NCBI GenBank assembly: GCA_002869235.1
Contig: PKTI01000024.1
Coordinates: 1 to 40,610 of the forward strand
Source: Candidatus Parcubacteria bacterium
GTDB taxonomy: Bacteria; Patescibacteriota; Patescibacteriia; UBA1558; GWA2-36-10
Length of the DNA stretch: 40,610 bases
Direction of reading: 5' to 3'
The notes below the pieces were generated by a model. It had not been told where the DNA came from. It made no database searches and saw nothing but the letters and a program-made list of their open reading frames with translations. Of the stretch, positions 1 to 7,255 are shown piece after piece. The position numbers and the translations under genes were made by a program. Position 1 is the first letter of the stretch. Each line of letters starts with the position of its first letter.

Positions 1-31
1 CTCGAGCAAAATAGCCCTAAAGACGATTTTT

Positions 32-40
32 TGGTATAAT
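32..40 (+). promoter_or_regulatory. Extended -10 promoter for the first lipoprotein gene
   Basis: TGG followed by TATAAT (35-40) gives a TGn-TATAAT extended -10 box, 27 bases before the ATG at 68. No convincing -35 hexamer is seen. The same extended -10 form recurs before several other genes of this window. Confidence 0.55.
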
Positions 41-67
41 AAATTTATATTAATTAAATTAAAAATT

Positions 68-394
68 ATGAAAAAAATTTTATTAGTATTAATTTTCCCA
101 TTAATTATGGGAGCCTCATGTACAGTCAATTCTAATGAACAATCACCCACACAAGAACAAACCAATATCACAGAGACCGAGCTAAGTAGTAATCCTCAAA
201 TATGTAACCAAGCAGAAGATTGTGTAACCATCAGTAATCCTAGCAATTCTTGCTACAAAGCTTACTTCAATAAAAATGCCACTAAGGCCATTGAAGAATA
301 CAAAAATACAAAAAATATAATGAAGCAAGATTGCCCTCAATTTGGTCCAGCGGTGTGCCAAGAAAATAAATGCCAAGCAGAATACATAAGATAA
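68..394 (+). CDS. Small cysteine-rich secreted protein, possible lipoprotein
   Basis: A 108-residue protein of unknown function. Residues 1-17 form a signal peptide (KK, then a hydrophobic stretch) ending in GAS-Cys18. The Cys suggests a lipoprotein, although the residue at -3 is Gly rather than the usual Leu, so plain cleavage is also possible. Residues 19-45 are a Thr/Asn/Gln/Glu-rich linker. The C-terminal 65 residues hold six cysteines (ICNQAEDC, NSCYKAYF, DCP, VCQ, KCQ), consistent with a small disulfide-bonded domain outside the membrane. It has its own promoter and converges on the next gene with a shared terminator whose stem contains the last bases of this gene. No partner can be named from context. 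Confidence 0.75.
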   Translation: MKKILLVLIFPLIMGASCTVNSNEQSPTQEQTNITETELSSNPQICNQAEDCVTISNPSNSCYKAYFNKNATKAIEEYKNTKNIMKQDCPQFGPAVCQENKCQAEYIR

Positions 395-444
395 AATAAA
401 AAAACAACCTCTAAAAATAGACTCCGGGGTTGTTTTTTTATTTT
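393..444. terminator. Bidirectional terminator, 17-bp perfect stem
   Basis: Bases 393-409 and 428-444 are perfect reverse complements (GC core CAACC/GGTTG, then A/T tracts) around an 18-base loop. The A and T tracts make it work in both directions between two convergent genes. The final bases of both coding regions fall in the stem. Confidence 0.9.
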
Positions 445-1207
445 ATTCGTTTGGATAGACTATTATCATGGCTTTTCGACCAGACAAAATTTCTTTTTCT
501 AGCGTTTCATCATCCAACTCATTTACATTTTCCGGTCCGTCATGAATTGCATCATAAAATATATCTGCCTTATAGACATAATTGTGCCCTCTTCTGGTTC
601 CTACGTCATTGGTGATAAAATCACCATCTTTGGTAAAACCTTTGACGACCAAGGTATGATACACTGGACCAGGAGCTTTGTAGAAAGGATTGTTCAATAA
701 TCTGCCAGCCACTGGTACTATCACTGGCCTGTCCATAGCCAAGTGTTTTTTGAGAGCTTCTATTGAAAAATCATAAATAACCTCTACACGTTCATAAGCA
801 AAATATTCCTCGAGCAATATAGCTGTCTCTTGCGCAGTAGTATCTAGATTGTGACCAAATCTCTTGTCCTCCCATTCAACCATTTTGACTATCTCCTGTT
901 TGACTGTTTCTGTATCCAACTCAGTACCTCTATAAAAACTATCTACCAAAAGAGCAGATGTCTCCTCGCAGGCCTCCAGGTATGGCAAAGACCAATCACC
1001 ATCAGGCGCCTGAGCAAAAAATGGAACTGCCAGATTGATGCCAGAAGATGTATCTTCTGGCTCTATGTGATAAGTGTATTTTATCTCTGATGGCAAGCCA
1101 ATTTTTTTGAGTTCATAAAACCAATCTTTTATATGCACACGCATAAAAAAAGCTACTACCAAAAGTATTGCTAAAATGGATATTTTGTATATTTTTTTAT
1201 TACTCAT
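443..1207 (-). CDS. Membrane-anchored C39-like cysteine peptidase
   Basis: A 254-residue protein with a short basic N-terminus and one transmembrane helix (about residues 8-22), so the rest should face outward. The segment VPFFAQAPDGDW followed by EACEETSALL (Cys80) is the hallmark of the C39_2 papain-like family, and His184 in PVYHTLVVKGF with the following D..T.DVG region would complete the active site. The role is probably hydrolysis of a peptide or envelope substrate. True C39 peptidases are fused to ABC exporters and cut double-glycine leaders; here there is no transporter, so the substrate is unknown. This stand-alone anchored form is common in Patescibacteria. It is monocistronic, and its promoter sits so close to the ATG that the mRNA may be leaderless. 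Confidence 0.82.
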   Translation of the reverse strand: MSNKKIYKISILAILLVVAFFMRVHIKDWFYELKKIGLPSEIKYTYHIEPEDTSSGINLAVPFFAQAPDGDWSLPYLEACEETSALLVDSFYRGTELDTETVKQEIVKMVEWEDKRFGHNLDTTAQETAILLEEYFAYERVEVIYDFSIEALKKHLAMDRPVIVPVAGRLLNNPFYKAPGPVYHTLVVKGFTKDGDFITNDVGTRRGHNYVYKADIFYDAIHDGPENVNELDDETLEKEILSGRKAMIIVYPNE

Positions 1208-1214
1208 TGTTTAT

Positions 1215-1223
1215 ATTGTATCA
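1215..1223 (-). promoter_or_regulatory. Extended -10 promoter for the C39-like peptidase gene
   Basis: On the minus strand TGA-TACAAT ends at 1215, only 7 bases before the A of the ATG (1207). The expected start of transcription is therefore at or next to the start codon. Confidence 0.5.
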
Positions 1224-1277
1224 TATTTTCTATTATTATATAAAAAATCAAAAAATATCTTGCCCATTGCTTTTTAT

Positions 1278-1306
1278 CTGACAAACAGCTAGACTTTAAC
1301 TATATC
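1278..1306 (+). promoter_or_regulatory. Sigma-70 type promoter for the zinc-ribbon gene
   Basis: CTGACA (1278-1283), a 17-base spacer and TATATC (1301-1306) precede the ATG at 1322 by a distance that leaves a leader of only about 9 bases. Confidence 0.5.
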
Positions 1307-1321
1307 AATTAACAAAAAAAT

Positions 1322-1828
1322 ATGGGAAATTTTGGCAGAAGTGACAGAAGTAATAGAGGAAATTTTGGCAGAAGAGATTCTGGACGAGGTTTTAATAGAG
1401 ATAGAGGTGATAGATCAAATATGCACCACGCTGTTTGTGATGCCTGCAAAAAAGATTGTGAAGTGCCTTTTAGGCCAACTGGAGACAAGCCTATCTTTTG
1501 TAGCGACTGCTTCAGCAAGCAAGGTGGGGGAAATTCTCGTCCCAACAAATTTGGCAGTGACCGTGACAGAAGACCACGTTTTGAAAAAAGCGCTGGTCCA
1601 GATCATTCAAAAGAAATACTAAAAGAAATAAAAACACTAAACTATAGAATAGATCAGCTGATAAAAACATTGGATCCTAAAGAGGATAAACCTACTGAAG
1701 AAAAAAAAGAAGCGCCTGCTGAAAAAAAAGTAGCTACTAAAAAAACCACTAAAAAGAAGGTGGCCAAAAAGAAAGTGGCTACTAAAAAAACCACTAAAAA
1801 GAAGGTGGCCAAAAAGAAGAAAAAATAA
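1322..1828 (+). CDS. CxxC...CxxC zinc-ribbon protein with Gly/Arg head and Lys-rich tail
   Basis: A 168-residue protein with three zones. Residues 1-32 are Gly/Arg/Asn/Ser-rich with RG-type repeats, a form that often binds RNA. Residues 36-65 hold a zinc ribbon, CDAC...FCSDC with spacing near 17, matching the small CxxC-x17-CxxC family that is frequent in Patescibacteria. A helical, acidic/basic segment (EILKEIKTLNYRIDQLIKTL) may form a coiled coil. The last 45 residues are a lysine tail built from a 15-residue unit (KKVATKKTTKKKVAK) repeated twice, like histone H1 or HctB tails. A nucleic-acid-binding role is likely, but the target is unknown. Another ATG, out of frame at 1332, opens a shadow ORF and is not used. 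Confidence 0.85.
   Translation: MGNFGRSDRSNRGNFGRRDSGRGFNRDRGDRSNMHHAVCDACKKDCEVPFRPTGDKPIFCSDCFSKQGGGNSRPNKFGSDRDRRPRFEKSAGPDHSKEILKEIKTLNYRIDQLIKTLDPKEDKPTEEKKEAPAEKKVATKKTTKKKVAKKKVATKKTTKKKVAKKKKK
1730..1819 (+). repeat. Two tandem 45-bp units coding the lysine tail
   Basis: Units 1730-1774 and 1775-1819 differ at two positions by eye. Each codes the 15-residue Lys/Thr/Ala/Val unit, so copy-number change keeps the reading frame. Confidence 0.9.
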
Positions 1829-1833
1829 ATTTT

Positions 1834-1858
1834 AAAACTACCCTCAAGGGGTAGTTTT
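1834..1858. terminator. Bidirectional terminator
   Basis: AAAACTACCC (1834-1843) pairs with GGGTAGTTTT (1849-1858) around a five-base loop, with T tracts on both strands. It lies between convergent genes ending at 1828 and 1864. Confidence 0.88.
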
Positions 1859-1863
1859 TTGTT

Positions 1864-2907
1864 TTATAAATTTTCTCTGAAAAATTCTATACTCCTAGCA
1901 AAGGCCCTACTGACATTAGCAGCTATGTTGTGATCATCACCCACATACTCATAATAATCAACAGGCTTGCCTATTTTGTCCAATTCCTCTTTGAGGCTAC
2001 GAGATAGCTCTATAGGCACACTCTCATCCCCTGTAGCATGCTGTAGCTCTAGGACGGCATCTATATCGGACAAATAAGAATAAGGGTCTATTTGATTCCA
2101 AAAATCTGGATTTTCACTGGGCAAATCATTTTCTAATACCAACTCCGTACTGGTAGCGTCTTGCAAAAAAGATATCTTGTAATTATAAGTTTCAAACATG
2201 TCCTCATAACTACCCACTACTCCCGCCCACAAAGAGGCAGCTTTGATATCGTCAGAAATTACTATTGCCCTTAGGCCTATCTGACCACCATTGGAGTGTC
2301 CCCAATAGCCAATTCTATCTGCATCAACATTTTCATCGTCTTTCAAATATGCCAAAGCATTGAGTGTGTCTATCAAATATTTTTCAGAATAGTGTGCACT
2401 GACTGGTTCACCCTCAGAATCTCCATGTCCTCTTAGATCAGGCTTGAAAGTGACAAAACCTGCTCTGGCCAAACGTGCTTGGTAGGTAGGATAATTTCCA
2501 GTAGTAGAATACTGGTCCGGCGGTATATAACCATGTATAAATAAAATAGCTGGCCAGCCATTATCAGGCACTTCTCCTAAGGGCACTGTCAACAAACCAT
2601 ATATCTTCAATCCTTCTGATTGATAGGAAACCACCGATTGCTTATAATTGCTCCCATTTAGCAATTCTTTTTCAACTACAAAATCTCCCCCTGGATAATT
2701 TCCAACCCTCAAACTTTCAATTGCCATAGGGTGATTTTTTTCTACTTCTTCAGACAAGTCCTCTTTTTTATCAGTATTTTGAAAGATTTTTTCCACCAAA
2801 TTGACCTTGTATGTATTTTTTGTGTCCTCTTTTGGATAAAACAAAATACCTGTCAAAACAATGACAAATAAGGAAAAAATAAATATATATAAAGCTTTTT
2901 TATTCAT
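1864..2907 (-). CDS. Membrane-anchored alpha/beta hydrolase, S9-peptidase/dienelactone-hydrolase type
   Basis: A 347-residue protein with an N-terminal hydrophobic helix (about residues 6-24) that anchors or exports it. Residues 95-345 carry an alpha/beta-hydrolase fold: the oxyanion segment ILFIHGY, the strand motif DLRGHGDSEG, the nucleophile elbow GYWGHSNGG with Ser205, the acid Asp294 in TGDESVP and His326 in DDHNI. The complete catalytic triad points to an active serine hydrolase, most like the C-terminal domain of S9 prolyl oligopeptidases, without their propeller. The substrate (peptide, ester or lipid) cannot be read from sequence. It is divergent from the MFS gene and convergent with the zinc-ribbon gene. 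Confidence 0.88.
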   Translation of the reverse strand: MNKKALYIFIFSLFVIVLTGILFYPKEDTKNTYKVNLVEKIFQNTDKKEDLSEEVEKNHPMAIESLRVGNYPGGDFVVEKELLNGSNYKQSVVSYQSEGLKIYGLLTVPLGEVPDNGWPAILFIHGYIPPDQYSTTGNYPTYQARLARAGFVTFKPDLRGHGDSEGEPVSAHYSEKYLIDTLNALAYLKDDENVDADRIGYWGHSNGGQIGLRAIVISDDIKAASLWAGVVGSYEDMFETYNYKISFLQDATSTELVLENDLPSENPDFWNQIDPYSYLSDIDAVLELQHATGDESVPIELSRSLKEELDKIGKPVDYYEYVGDDHNIAANVSRAFARSIEFFRENL

Positions 2908-2934
2908 AAAATAAACATCAATAATATTTTTTCT

Positions 2935-2943
2935 ATTATAACA
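2935..2943 (-). promoter_or_regulatory. Extended -10 promoter for the hydrolase gene
   Basis: TGT-TATAAT on the minus strand, 28 bases upstream of the ATG at 2907, with no clear -35 box. Confidence 0.55.
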
Positions 2944-2970
2944 TCTTAGATATAAATATTAAAATTTTTG

Positions 2971-2979
2971 TGATATAAT
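2971..2979 (+). promoter_or_regulatory. Extended -10 promoter for the MFS gene
   Basis: TGA-TATAAT ends at 2979, only 8 bases before the ATG at 2988, which predicts a leaderless or nearly leaderless mRNA. Confidence 0.55.
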
Positions 2980-2987
2980 TCAAATAT

Positions 2988-4166
2988 ATGCAACAAATCC
3001 GAAAATTCTATTTAGCTTCTTTCCTCAAAAATCAGACATACTTTGTCCCAATTATTGTTTTATTTTTTCAAGATCTTGGACTGAGCTATTCGGAAATATT
3101 TTGGATTTTTACTATTGGGTCTGTTTTTTCTTTTATCATAGAAATACCAACTGGAATATTTGCTGATGTCTACGGCAAAAGACGGGGAATACTTATTTCA
3201 AAATTGCTGATATTTATCAGCTTTTTACTTTTTGGTTTTTCGATAAATTTTGTTACCCTACTTGTTGCTAACCTGGTATATGAATTGGGAAAAAGTTTTC
3301 GCTCTGGCACAGAAACAGCTTATGTCTATGGCTATCTTCTGCAAAACAAAAATTCACCTACTTATACTCTAGTCAAGGCAAACCAAAAATTTTATGCCAG
3401 AATATCTGAAAGTATCGGCACAGCCTTGGGCGGATTTGTAGCTTATCATAGTGGTTTTAGTATTGTATTTTTCCTTGCCGCTATACCAGCGCTAATCAAT
3501 TTTGGACAAACCATCACCTGGGCAAAGCTAAAAGAATGCCAACAAACCAAAAAAATAAATATAAAAAATAATATATTATTTGCCAAAGATTCTTTTAGAG
3601 AGTCCCTGCAAAACAAGGGTCTCAGAAAAGTAATAATGAATGTAGCTTTGTTTTCTGCTGGAGTAGTATCGCTAGAAAAGTTTGTTCAACCTTATATGAA
3701 AAATGTAGAAGTTGATCTACAATATTTTGGTATTATATATTCTGTTTTCTTGCTCTTGGCAGCCTTCATCGCTAGATATGCTACTAGACTTGAAGAAAAA
3801 TACGGCGCTGTCAAGATATTAAACTACATAAGCTTACTATCAATAATACCGATAGTGATTTTAGGTCTTGGTATATCATCTGTTTGGGCTATTCCTCTAT
3901 TTTTCTTTGTACTAATGGCAGAAAACATCAGGTCGCCAGTATCCAATTCACTTTTTCACGAAAGGGTCTCTTCCAAAAATAGAGCCACCATGGGTTCTAT
4001 ATTGGAGTTATTTAAATCCTCTATAAAATTAATCACTATGCCTATAATTGGTTATGTGGCTGATCTATACTCCATGCAAATGGCCTTCCTGTTTATAGCT
4101 TTTATAGTAATGATAAGTATGATTTTCTTCTGGCTCAATTATCAAAAACCCCTAAAAAAATATTGA
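2988..4166 (+). CDS. MFS transporter
   Basis: A 392-residue polytopic membrane protein with the size and hydrophobic pattern of a 12-helix major facilitator. The loop after the second helix has the MFS signature GIFADVYGKRRG (D..G.RR), and a related segment recurs in the second half (EKYGAVKILNY). It would export or import a small solute by secondary transport. The substrate cannot be named; the closest general type is the multidrug or unknown-solute MFS_1 group. The gene stands alone, ends with TGA, and is followed within 50 bases by the hemerythrin gene, which seems to have its own promoter. Confidence 0.88.
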   Translation: MQQIRKFYLASFLKNQTYFVPIIVLFFQDLGLSYSEIFWIFTIGSVFSFIIEIPTGIFADVYGKRRGILISKLLIFISFLLFGFSINFVTLLVANLVYELGKSFRSGTETAYVYGYLLQNKNSPTYTLVKANQKFYARISESIGTALGGFVAYHSGFSIVFFLAAIPALINFGQTITWAKLKECQQTKKINIKNNILFAKDSFRESLQNKGLRKVIMNVALFSAGVVSLEKFVQPYMKNVEVDLQYFGIIYSVFLLLAAFIARYATRLEEKYGAVKILNYISLLSIIPIVILGLGISSVWAIPLFFFVLMAENIRSPVSNSLFHERVSSKNRATMGSILELFKSSIKLITMPIIGYVADLYSMQMAFLFIAFIVMISMIFFWLNYQKPLKKY

Positions 4167-4196
4167 TAAAAAAATGTTTTTATACTATGATAAAAG

Positions 4197-4202
4197 TATA
4201 AT
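4197..4202 (+). promoter_or_regulatory. -10 box for the hemerythrin gene
   Basis: A perfect TATAAT 12 bases before the ATG at 4215; the leader would be about 6 bases. No good -35 hexamer is seen. Confidence 0.4.
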
Positions 4203-4214
4203 TAAAATAAATCT

Positions 4215-4622
4215 ATGGCATTAGAATGGAAAAAAATCTACTCTGTAAATGTAAAAGAGATAGATGGTCAGCATCAAAAAATATTTGATCTGATGAACAA
4301 GTTGAAAAGACTAGAAGAAAACGAAATACAGAGTGATACCGTTATCAATGTTGTCAACGAATTGGAAGATTACTCTATTTACCATTTCAACACTGAAGAA
4401 AAACATTTTGACAAAACAAAATATCCTGAAACTGAATTTCATGTAAAACAGCATGAAAAATACAAGAAAAAACTAAGTGAACTAAAAAAAGAGGTAGCTG
4501 AAAAATCAGACAAAGAAACTGTAGACAAAGTATTTAATTTTCTCAGAGACTGGTGGATAAATCATATAGTAAAAGTTGATATGGAATACTCTGAGTTTTT
4601 CAATAAACACGGTATTTATTAA
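4215..4622 (+). CDS. Bacteriohemerythrin
   Basis: A 135-residue soluble four-helix protein. All seven expected di-iron ligands are present in order: His20 (DGQH), His57 and Glu61 (YHFNTEEKH), His76 and His80 (FHVKQHEKY), His117 and Asp122 (NHIVKVD). Hemerythrins bind O2 reversibly at the di-iron site and act in oxygen storage, sensing or detoxification. The single-domain length, with no fused signalling domain, suggests an O2 binder or scavenger in the cytoplasm. Oxygen handling fits an organism that otherwise shows fermentation-type enzymes here. It is monocistronic and ends in a strong bidirectional terminator. Confidence 0.95.
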   Translation: MALEWKKIYSVNVKEIDGQHQKIFDLMNKLKRLEENEIQSDTVINVVNELEDYSIYHFNTEEKHFDKTKYPETEFHVKQHEKYKKKLSELKKEVAEKSDKETVDKVFNFLRDWWINHIVKVDMEYSEFFNKHGIY

Positions 4623-4625
4623 AAC

Positions 4626-4658
4626 AAAAAAGACCTTTGAAAATCAAAGGTCTTTTTT
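4626..4658. terminator. Bidirectional terminator, 15-bp perfect stem
   Basis: Bases 4626-4640 pair perfectly with 4644-4658 around an AAA loop; A and T tracts flank the core GACCTTTGA. It serves two convergent genes. Confidence 0.9.
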
Positions 4659-5068
4659 TATTCTCCTCTATATTTTGTCTCAAAAGCTTCGGCATCATCA
4701 TAGTCCACAAATTCTTTTTGGTACTCCGGTACTCTAAACTTTTCATCTTCCTTGTGCTTAATTCCACACCAATATTTTTCTGTCCTGCCAGCAATAGCAG
4801 CTGCATATCTCAAAAATCCATTAGCATAACCACAATAAACACAATTTGCCTTTTGCAAAATATCTAAATACTCTAACTTGTGTCTATCTACTTTGATGTA
4901 TTTATCTCTTTCTACCAATGGTATCTCCCAAAGAGAAAAACATACATGATGGTATATTTCCAATATTATATCCAAAAGAATTATTGGAAATACTACTGAA
5001 TAAATAAAAGGTATAGATGCCAAATGTCTAAAACTTTTATCATAATTTCTCAAATATTCCATAAGCAA
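4658..5068 (-). CDS. Conserved hypothetical protein with CVYCGYANG motif
   Basis: A 136-residue protein of unknown function. Residues 17-42 form a hydrophobic segment that may be a membrane helix or hairpin. The C-terminal half has the conserved-looking block CVYCGYANG...AAIAGRTEKYWCGIKH, with a CxxC pair and a third Cys followed by His, so a metal site is possible. I recall similar uncharacterised bacterial proteins with the same block but no assigned function. It is the last gene of a minus-strand run: its start lies 4 bases after the end of the GT-C-like gene, so the two are probably co-transcribed. A second Met at residue 3 is an alternative start. Confidence 0.72.
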   Translation of the reverse strand: MLMEYLRNYDKSFRHLASIPFIYSVVFPIILLDIILEIYHHVCFSLWEIPLVERDKYIKVDRHKLEYLDILQKANCVYCGYANGFLRYAAAIAGRTEKYWCGIKHKEDEKFRVPEYQKEFVDYDDAEAFETKYRGE

Positions 5069-5072
5069 TTTA

Positions 5073-6722
5073 TTATTCTAAAATTTTTAAAACCCCTTGA
5101 TCAAATATCATAATTTTTACTTCCCCGCTCTCTAGCTTTTCTAACATTTCATCATTTGGTATCAAACGAATCGTATTTGATTTATAATTTTGATAATTAT
5201 AATTCCAAAGCTCGAAATAAAAACCAAGATATTCTACTGAAGTAAACCCAGTTACCACGTGACCTCCGTCTACACTCTCTGCCAACCAACCTACTCCGTA
5301 TGGCTGCCAATTCAACAATTTATTGTCTTTGTTTTCTGGATCAGCTACTACATACACTGGCAAAAAAGAAACTATATCTGGATGAGTGTTTGGATACATA
5401 AAATAAAGAGCTTGATTGAGGTTGTTTCTATATACCTCTGCTCCAGAAAGGTTGTCTGGCAAGGCTATAGTAGCTAATTTTTGGCCTGGAGGCAAATCCA
5501 AATTTTTATAACTAGCAATAATTTGTCTACTCAAATCACTTGCTTCTTGCCAAAGATTTTTCTTATACTCAATAACTACAACACTAAATAAAGCAAAAAA
5601 TATCAAAATAGCAACTTTAAATTTGTAGCCAATTTTCCATTTGGAAAATAACCAAACAAACCACAATAAGAAAAACACCAATGGTAAATACAAATATCTT
5701 TCACCGGCAAAACTAGTCCTGTGTAATCCCACCAAGATAGCTGGGCCCAAACTAATTATAAAAGTAATAAATAAAGTAAATATGAGCCACTTTTTTTTGA
5801 TAAATAAATAATAAAAATAAATAGCCAGAGCAACTAATACAAAAACTGCCAAAGCGTCGGTCAGATAATAGGCCGCTTTATAAGCTTCTGTCCTAAAAAA
5901 AGAAAAGGTCACTATGTCCGAAATGAACACGGCAATATTTGCTATCCAAGGACTAATATCTATTTGGAATTCCTGCCGACCATAATAACCAAAAACAACT
6001 GCTGTAGATACATACCTTAAAATAAAAAACAAAACTAACAAGAAAAAATAGGCTGGTAGATAAAAAATTATTTTCTTGTCCTTTTGGCCAATGGAATAAA
6101 AATATATTTCCCAAAATAAAATAATAAAAGGGAGCGATATGGCAATCTCTTTGGTCAGTAGAGCTACTGCAAAAAACAATAATGTCAAAAATATATACCT
6201 TGTCTTGCTAGATTTTTTGTAAGAAAAATAAAAAACCAAAGACAAAAGATAAAAAGTCAAAGGAAACAAATGCGCCCAAGCTGCCATCCAAGTAATAATC
6301 TCTACTTGTACTGGCCAAAACACAAAAAGTAAGCCCGTCAATATTGCCCAATTTTGGCTACACTTCAATTTGCCAACAACAAAAACCTGCTTGGCCAAAA
6401 AATAAACCAAAAAAGCATTGATAGAATGCACTAATATACTGACAAAATGATACCAAAAATATTTGATACCAAAAATAGAGTAAAAAAACTTGTAAAATAA
6501 AAATAGGAGAGGGTTATAAGAACCACCAGCTTTTTGTCCAGCATAGTTGGTCAAAAAAACCTGCCAATCCACAACTCTCTGCTGGGCTAAGTACAGCCAA
6601 TGCCAATCGTCAGACAAGAAAAAGTCATTCAGTGTTGTGCCGTAAATCAAAAAAGACAACAACAAAAAAATCAGCCAAACAAAAACTGATCGGTGTTTTT
6701 TGATTTTTTCTAATATATCCAT
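5073..6722 (-). CDS. Polytopic GT-C-like glycosyltransferase
   Basis: A 549-residue protein with about ten or more hydrophobic helices over residues 12-385 and a soluble C-terminal domain (about 390-549). The first outer loop has an acidic pair, LSDDWHWL (Asp38/Asp39), placed as in GT-C transferases that use lipid-phosphate sugar donors (PMT/ArnT-type). It would transfer a sugar to a protein or lipid on the outer membrane face. This call is from topology and the acidic motif, not a family-level match; a related uncharacterised membrane protein remains possible. It lies 9 bases downstream of the preceding membrane-protein gene in the same operon. Confidence 0.7.
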   Translation of the reverse strand: MDILEKIKKHRSVFVWLIFLLLSFLIYGTTLNDFFLSDDWHWLYLAQQRVVDWQVFLTNYAGQKAGGSYNPLLFLFYKFFYSIFGIKYFWYHFVSILVHSINAFLVYFLAKQVFVVGKLKCSQNWAILTGLLFVFWPVQVEIITWMAAWAHLFPLTFYLLSLVFYFSYKKSSKTRYIFLTLLFFAVALLTKEIAISLPFIILFWEIYFYSIGQKDKKIIFYLPAYFFLLVLFFILRYVSTAVVFGYYGRQEFQIDISPWIANIAVFISDIVTFSFFRTEAYKAAYYLTDALAVFVLVALAIYFYYLFIKKKWLIFTLFITFIISLGPAILVGLHRTSFAGERYLYLPLVFFLLWFVWLFSKWKIGYKFKVAILIFFALFSVVVIEYKKNLWQEASDLSRQIIASYKNLDLPPGQKLATIALPDNLSGAEVYRNNLNQALYFMYPNTHPDIVSFLPVYVVADPENKDNKLLNWQPYGVGWLAESVDGGHVVTGFTSVEYLGFYFELWNYNYQNYKSNTIRLIPNDEMLEKLESGEVKIMIFDQGVLKILE

Positions 6723-6731
6723 CAGCTATAA

Positions 6732-7190
6732 TTAAAGAGAAATTCTAACTATGATCAGAGTCACTATTATCTGAAATGGCACTCCATATACTGGCGAATA
6801 CCGCCAACCAAAAGCATTGTGTATTTTGCCGTGCCAGACTATATACCAATACAAAGAAGTCATTTTGAAATTTTCAATAGCAATCCAGGCCAAATCTGGA
6901 ATCCAAGCACCTATAACAGCCCCGGCTAAAGCTGGGCGACTGTATTCGTGCTGACGAGTAACAAAAAAATATATCAAAGCAACAGACAAAATGAAGTCTA
7001 CTGTTGCGACCTTCATCATATATATAAACCTACCACGCTTTGTTTTTTTGTGGGTACCTATATCTTCATCTCCATGAGGAATAAAATCGAGAATAAAATG
7101 TGATATCACACCCAAAAAGAAAGCCAAGACAGGATCAGTGACTTTTGTAGAAATCCATAACGCAGCTGATGTATGTGGTGTTAAAAACAT
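6732..7190 (-). CDS. Small membrane protein with SHFILDFIPHGD motif
   Basis: A 152-residue protein when started at the ATG at 7190. A longer frame reaches an ATG at 7244, but that codon lies at the edge of the rpoD terminator hairpin and would need translation through it, so the shorter start is chosen. Two to four hydrophobic segments are visible. HTSAALW near the start and SHFILDFIPHGDED near residue 30 give a His/Asp-rich pattern (H...D..PHGD) like that of YdjM/DUF457-type membrane-bound putative metal-dependent hydrolases. That assignment is tentative. It is followed by the GT-C-like gene after 9 bases. Confidence 0.65.
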   Translation of the reverse strand: MFLTPHTSAALWISTKVTDPVLAFFLGVISHFILDFIPHGDEDIGTHKKTKRGRFIYMMKVATVDFILSVALIYFFVTRQHEYSRPALAGAVIGAWIPDLAWIAIENFKMTSLYWYIVWHGKIHNAFGWRYSPVYGVPFQIIVTLIIVRISL

Positions 7191-7200
7191 ATCATTATAA

Positions 7201-7241
7201 TAACACAAAGCGCTGGTATCCGACAATGCGGATACCAGCGC
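7201..7241 (-). terminator. rpoD terminator hairpin
   Basis: Arms 7230-7241 and 7210-7221 form a perfect 12-bp stem (GCGCTGGTATCC) with an eight-base loop, followed on the minus strand by a T-rich but interrupted run (TTTGTGTTATTAT). It begins 15 bases after the rpoD stop. The weak T tract may let some transcripts pass into the downstream membrane-protein genes. Confidence 0.8.
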
Positions 7242-7255
7242 CATAGTCGTATAAT

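Noticed and set aside
430-615. Plus-strand frame of 61 codons in the C39-like gene
   Set aside because: It begins inside a terminator stem and lies opposite a gene with clear motifs.
1332-1622. Second open frame inside the zinc-ribbon gene
   Set aside because: Out-of-frame shadow with no ribosome site; the zinc-ribbon frame has clear motif support.
4164-4166. TGA read as an amino acid, as in some CPR lineages
   Set aside because: TGA ends the MFS gene and occurs as the stop in an ATGA overlap at 18523-18526, and complete genes contain no in-frame TGA.
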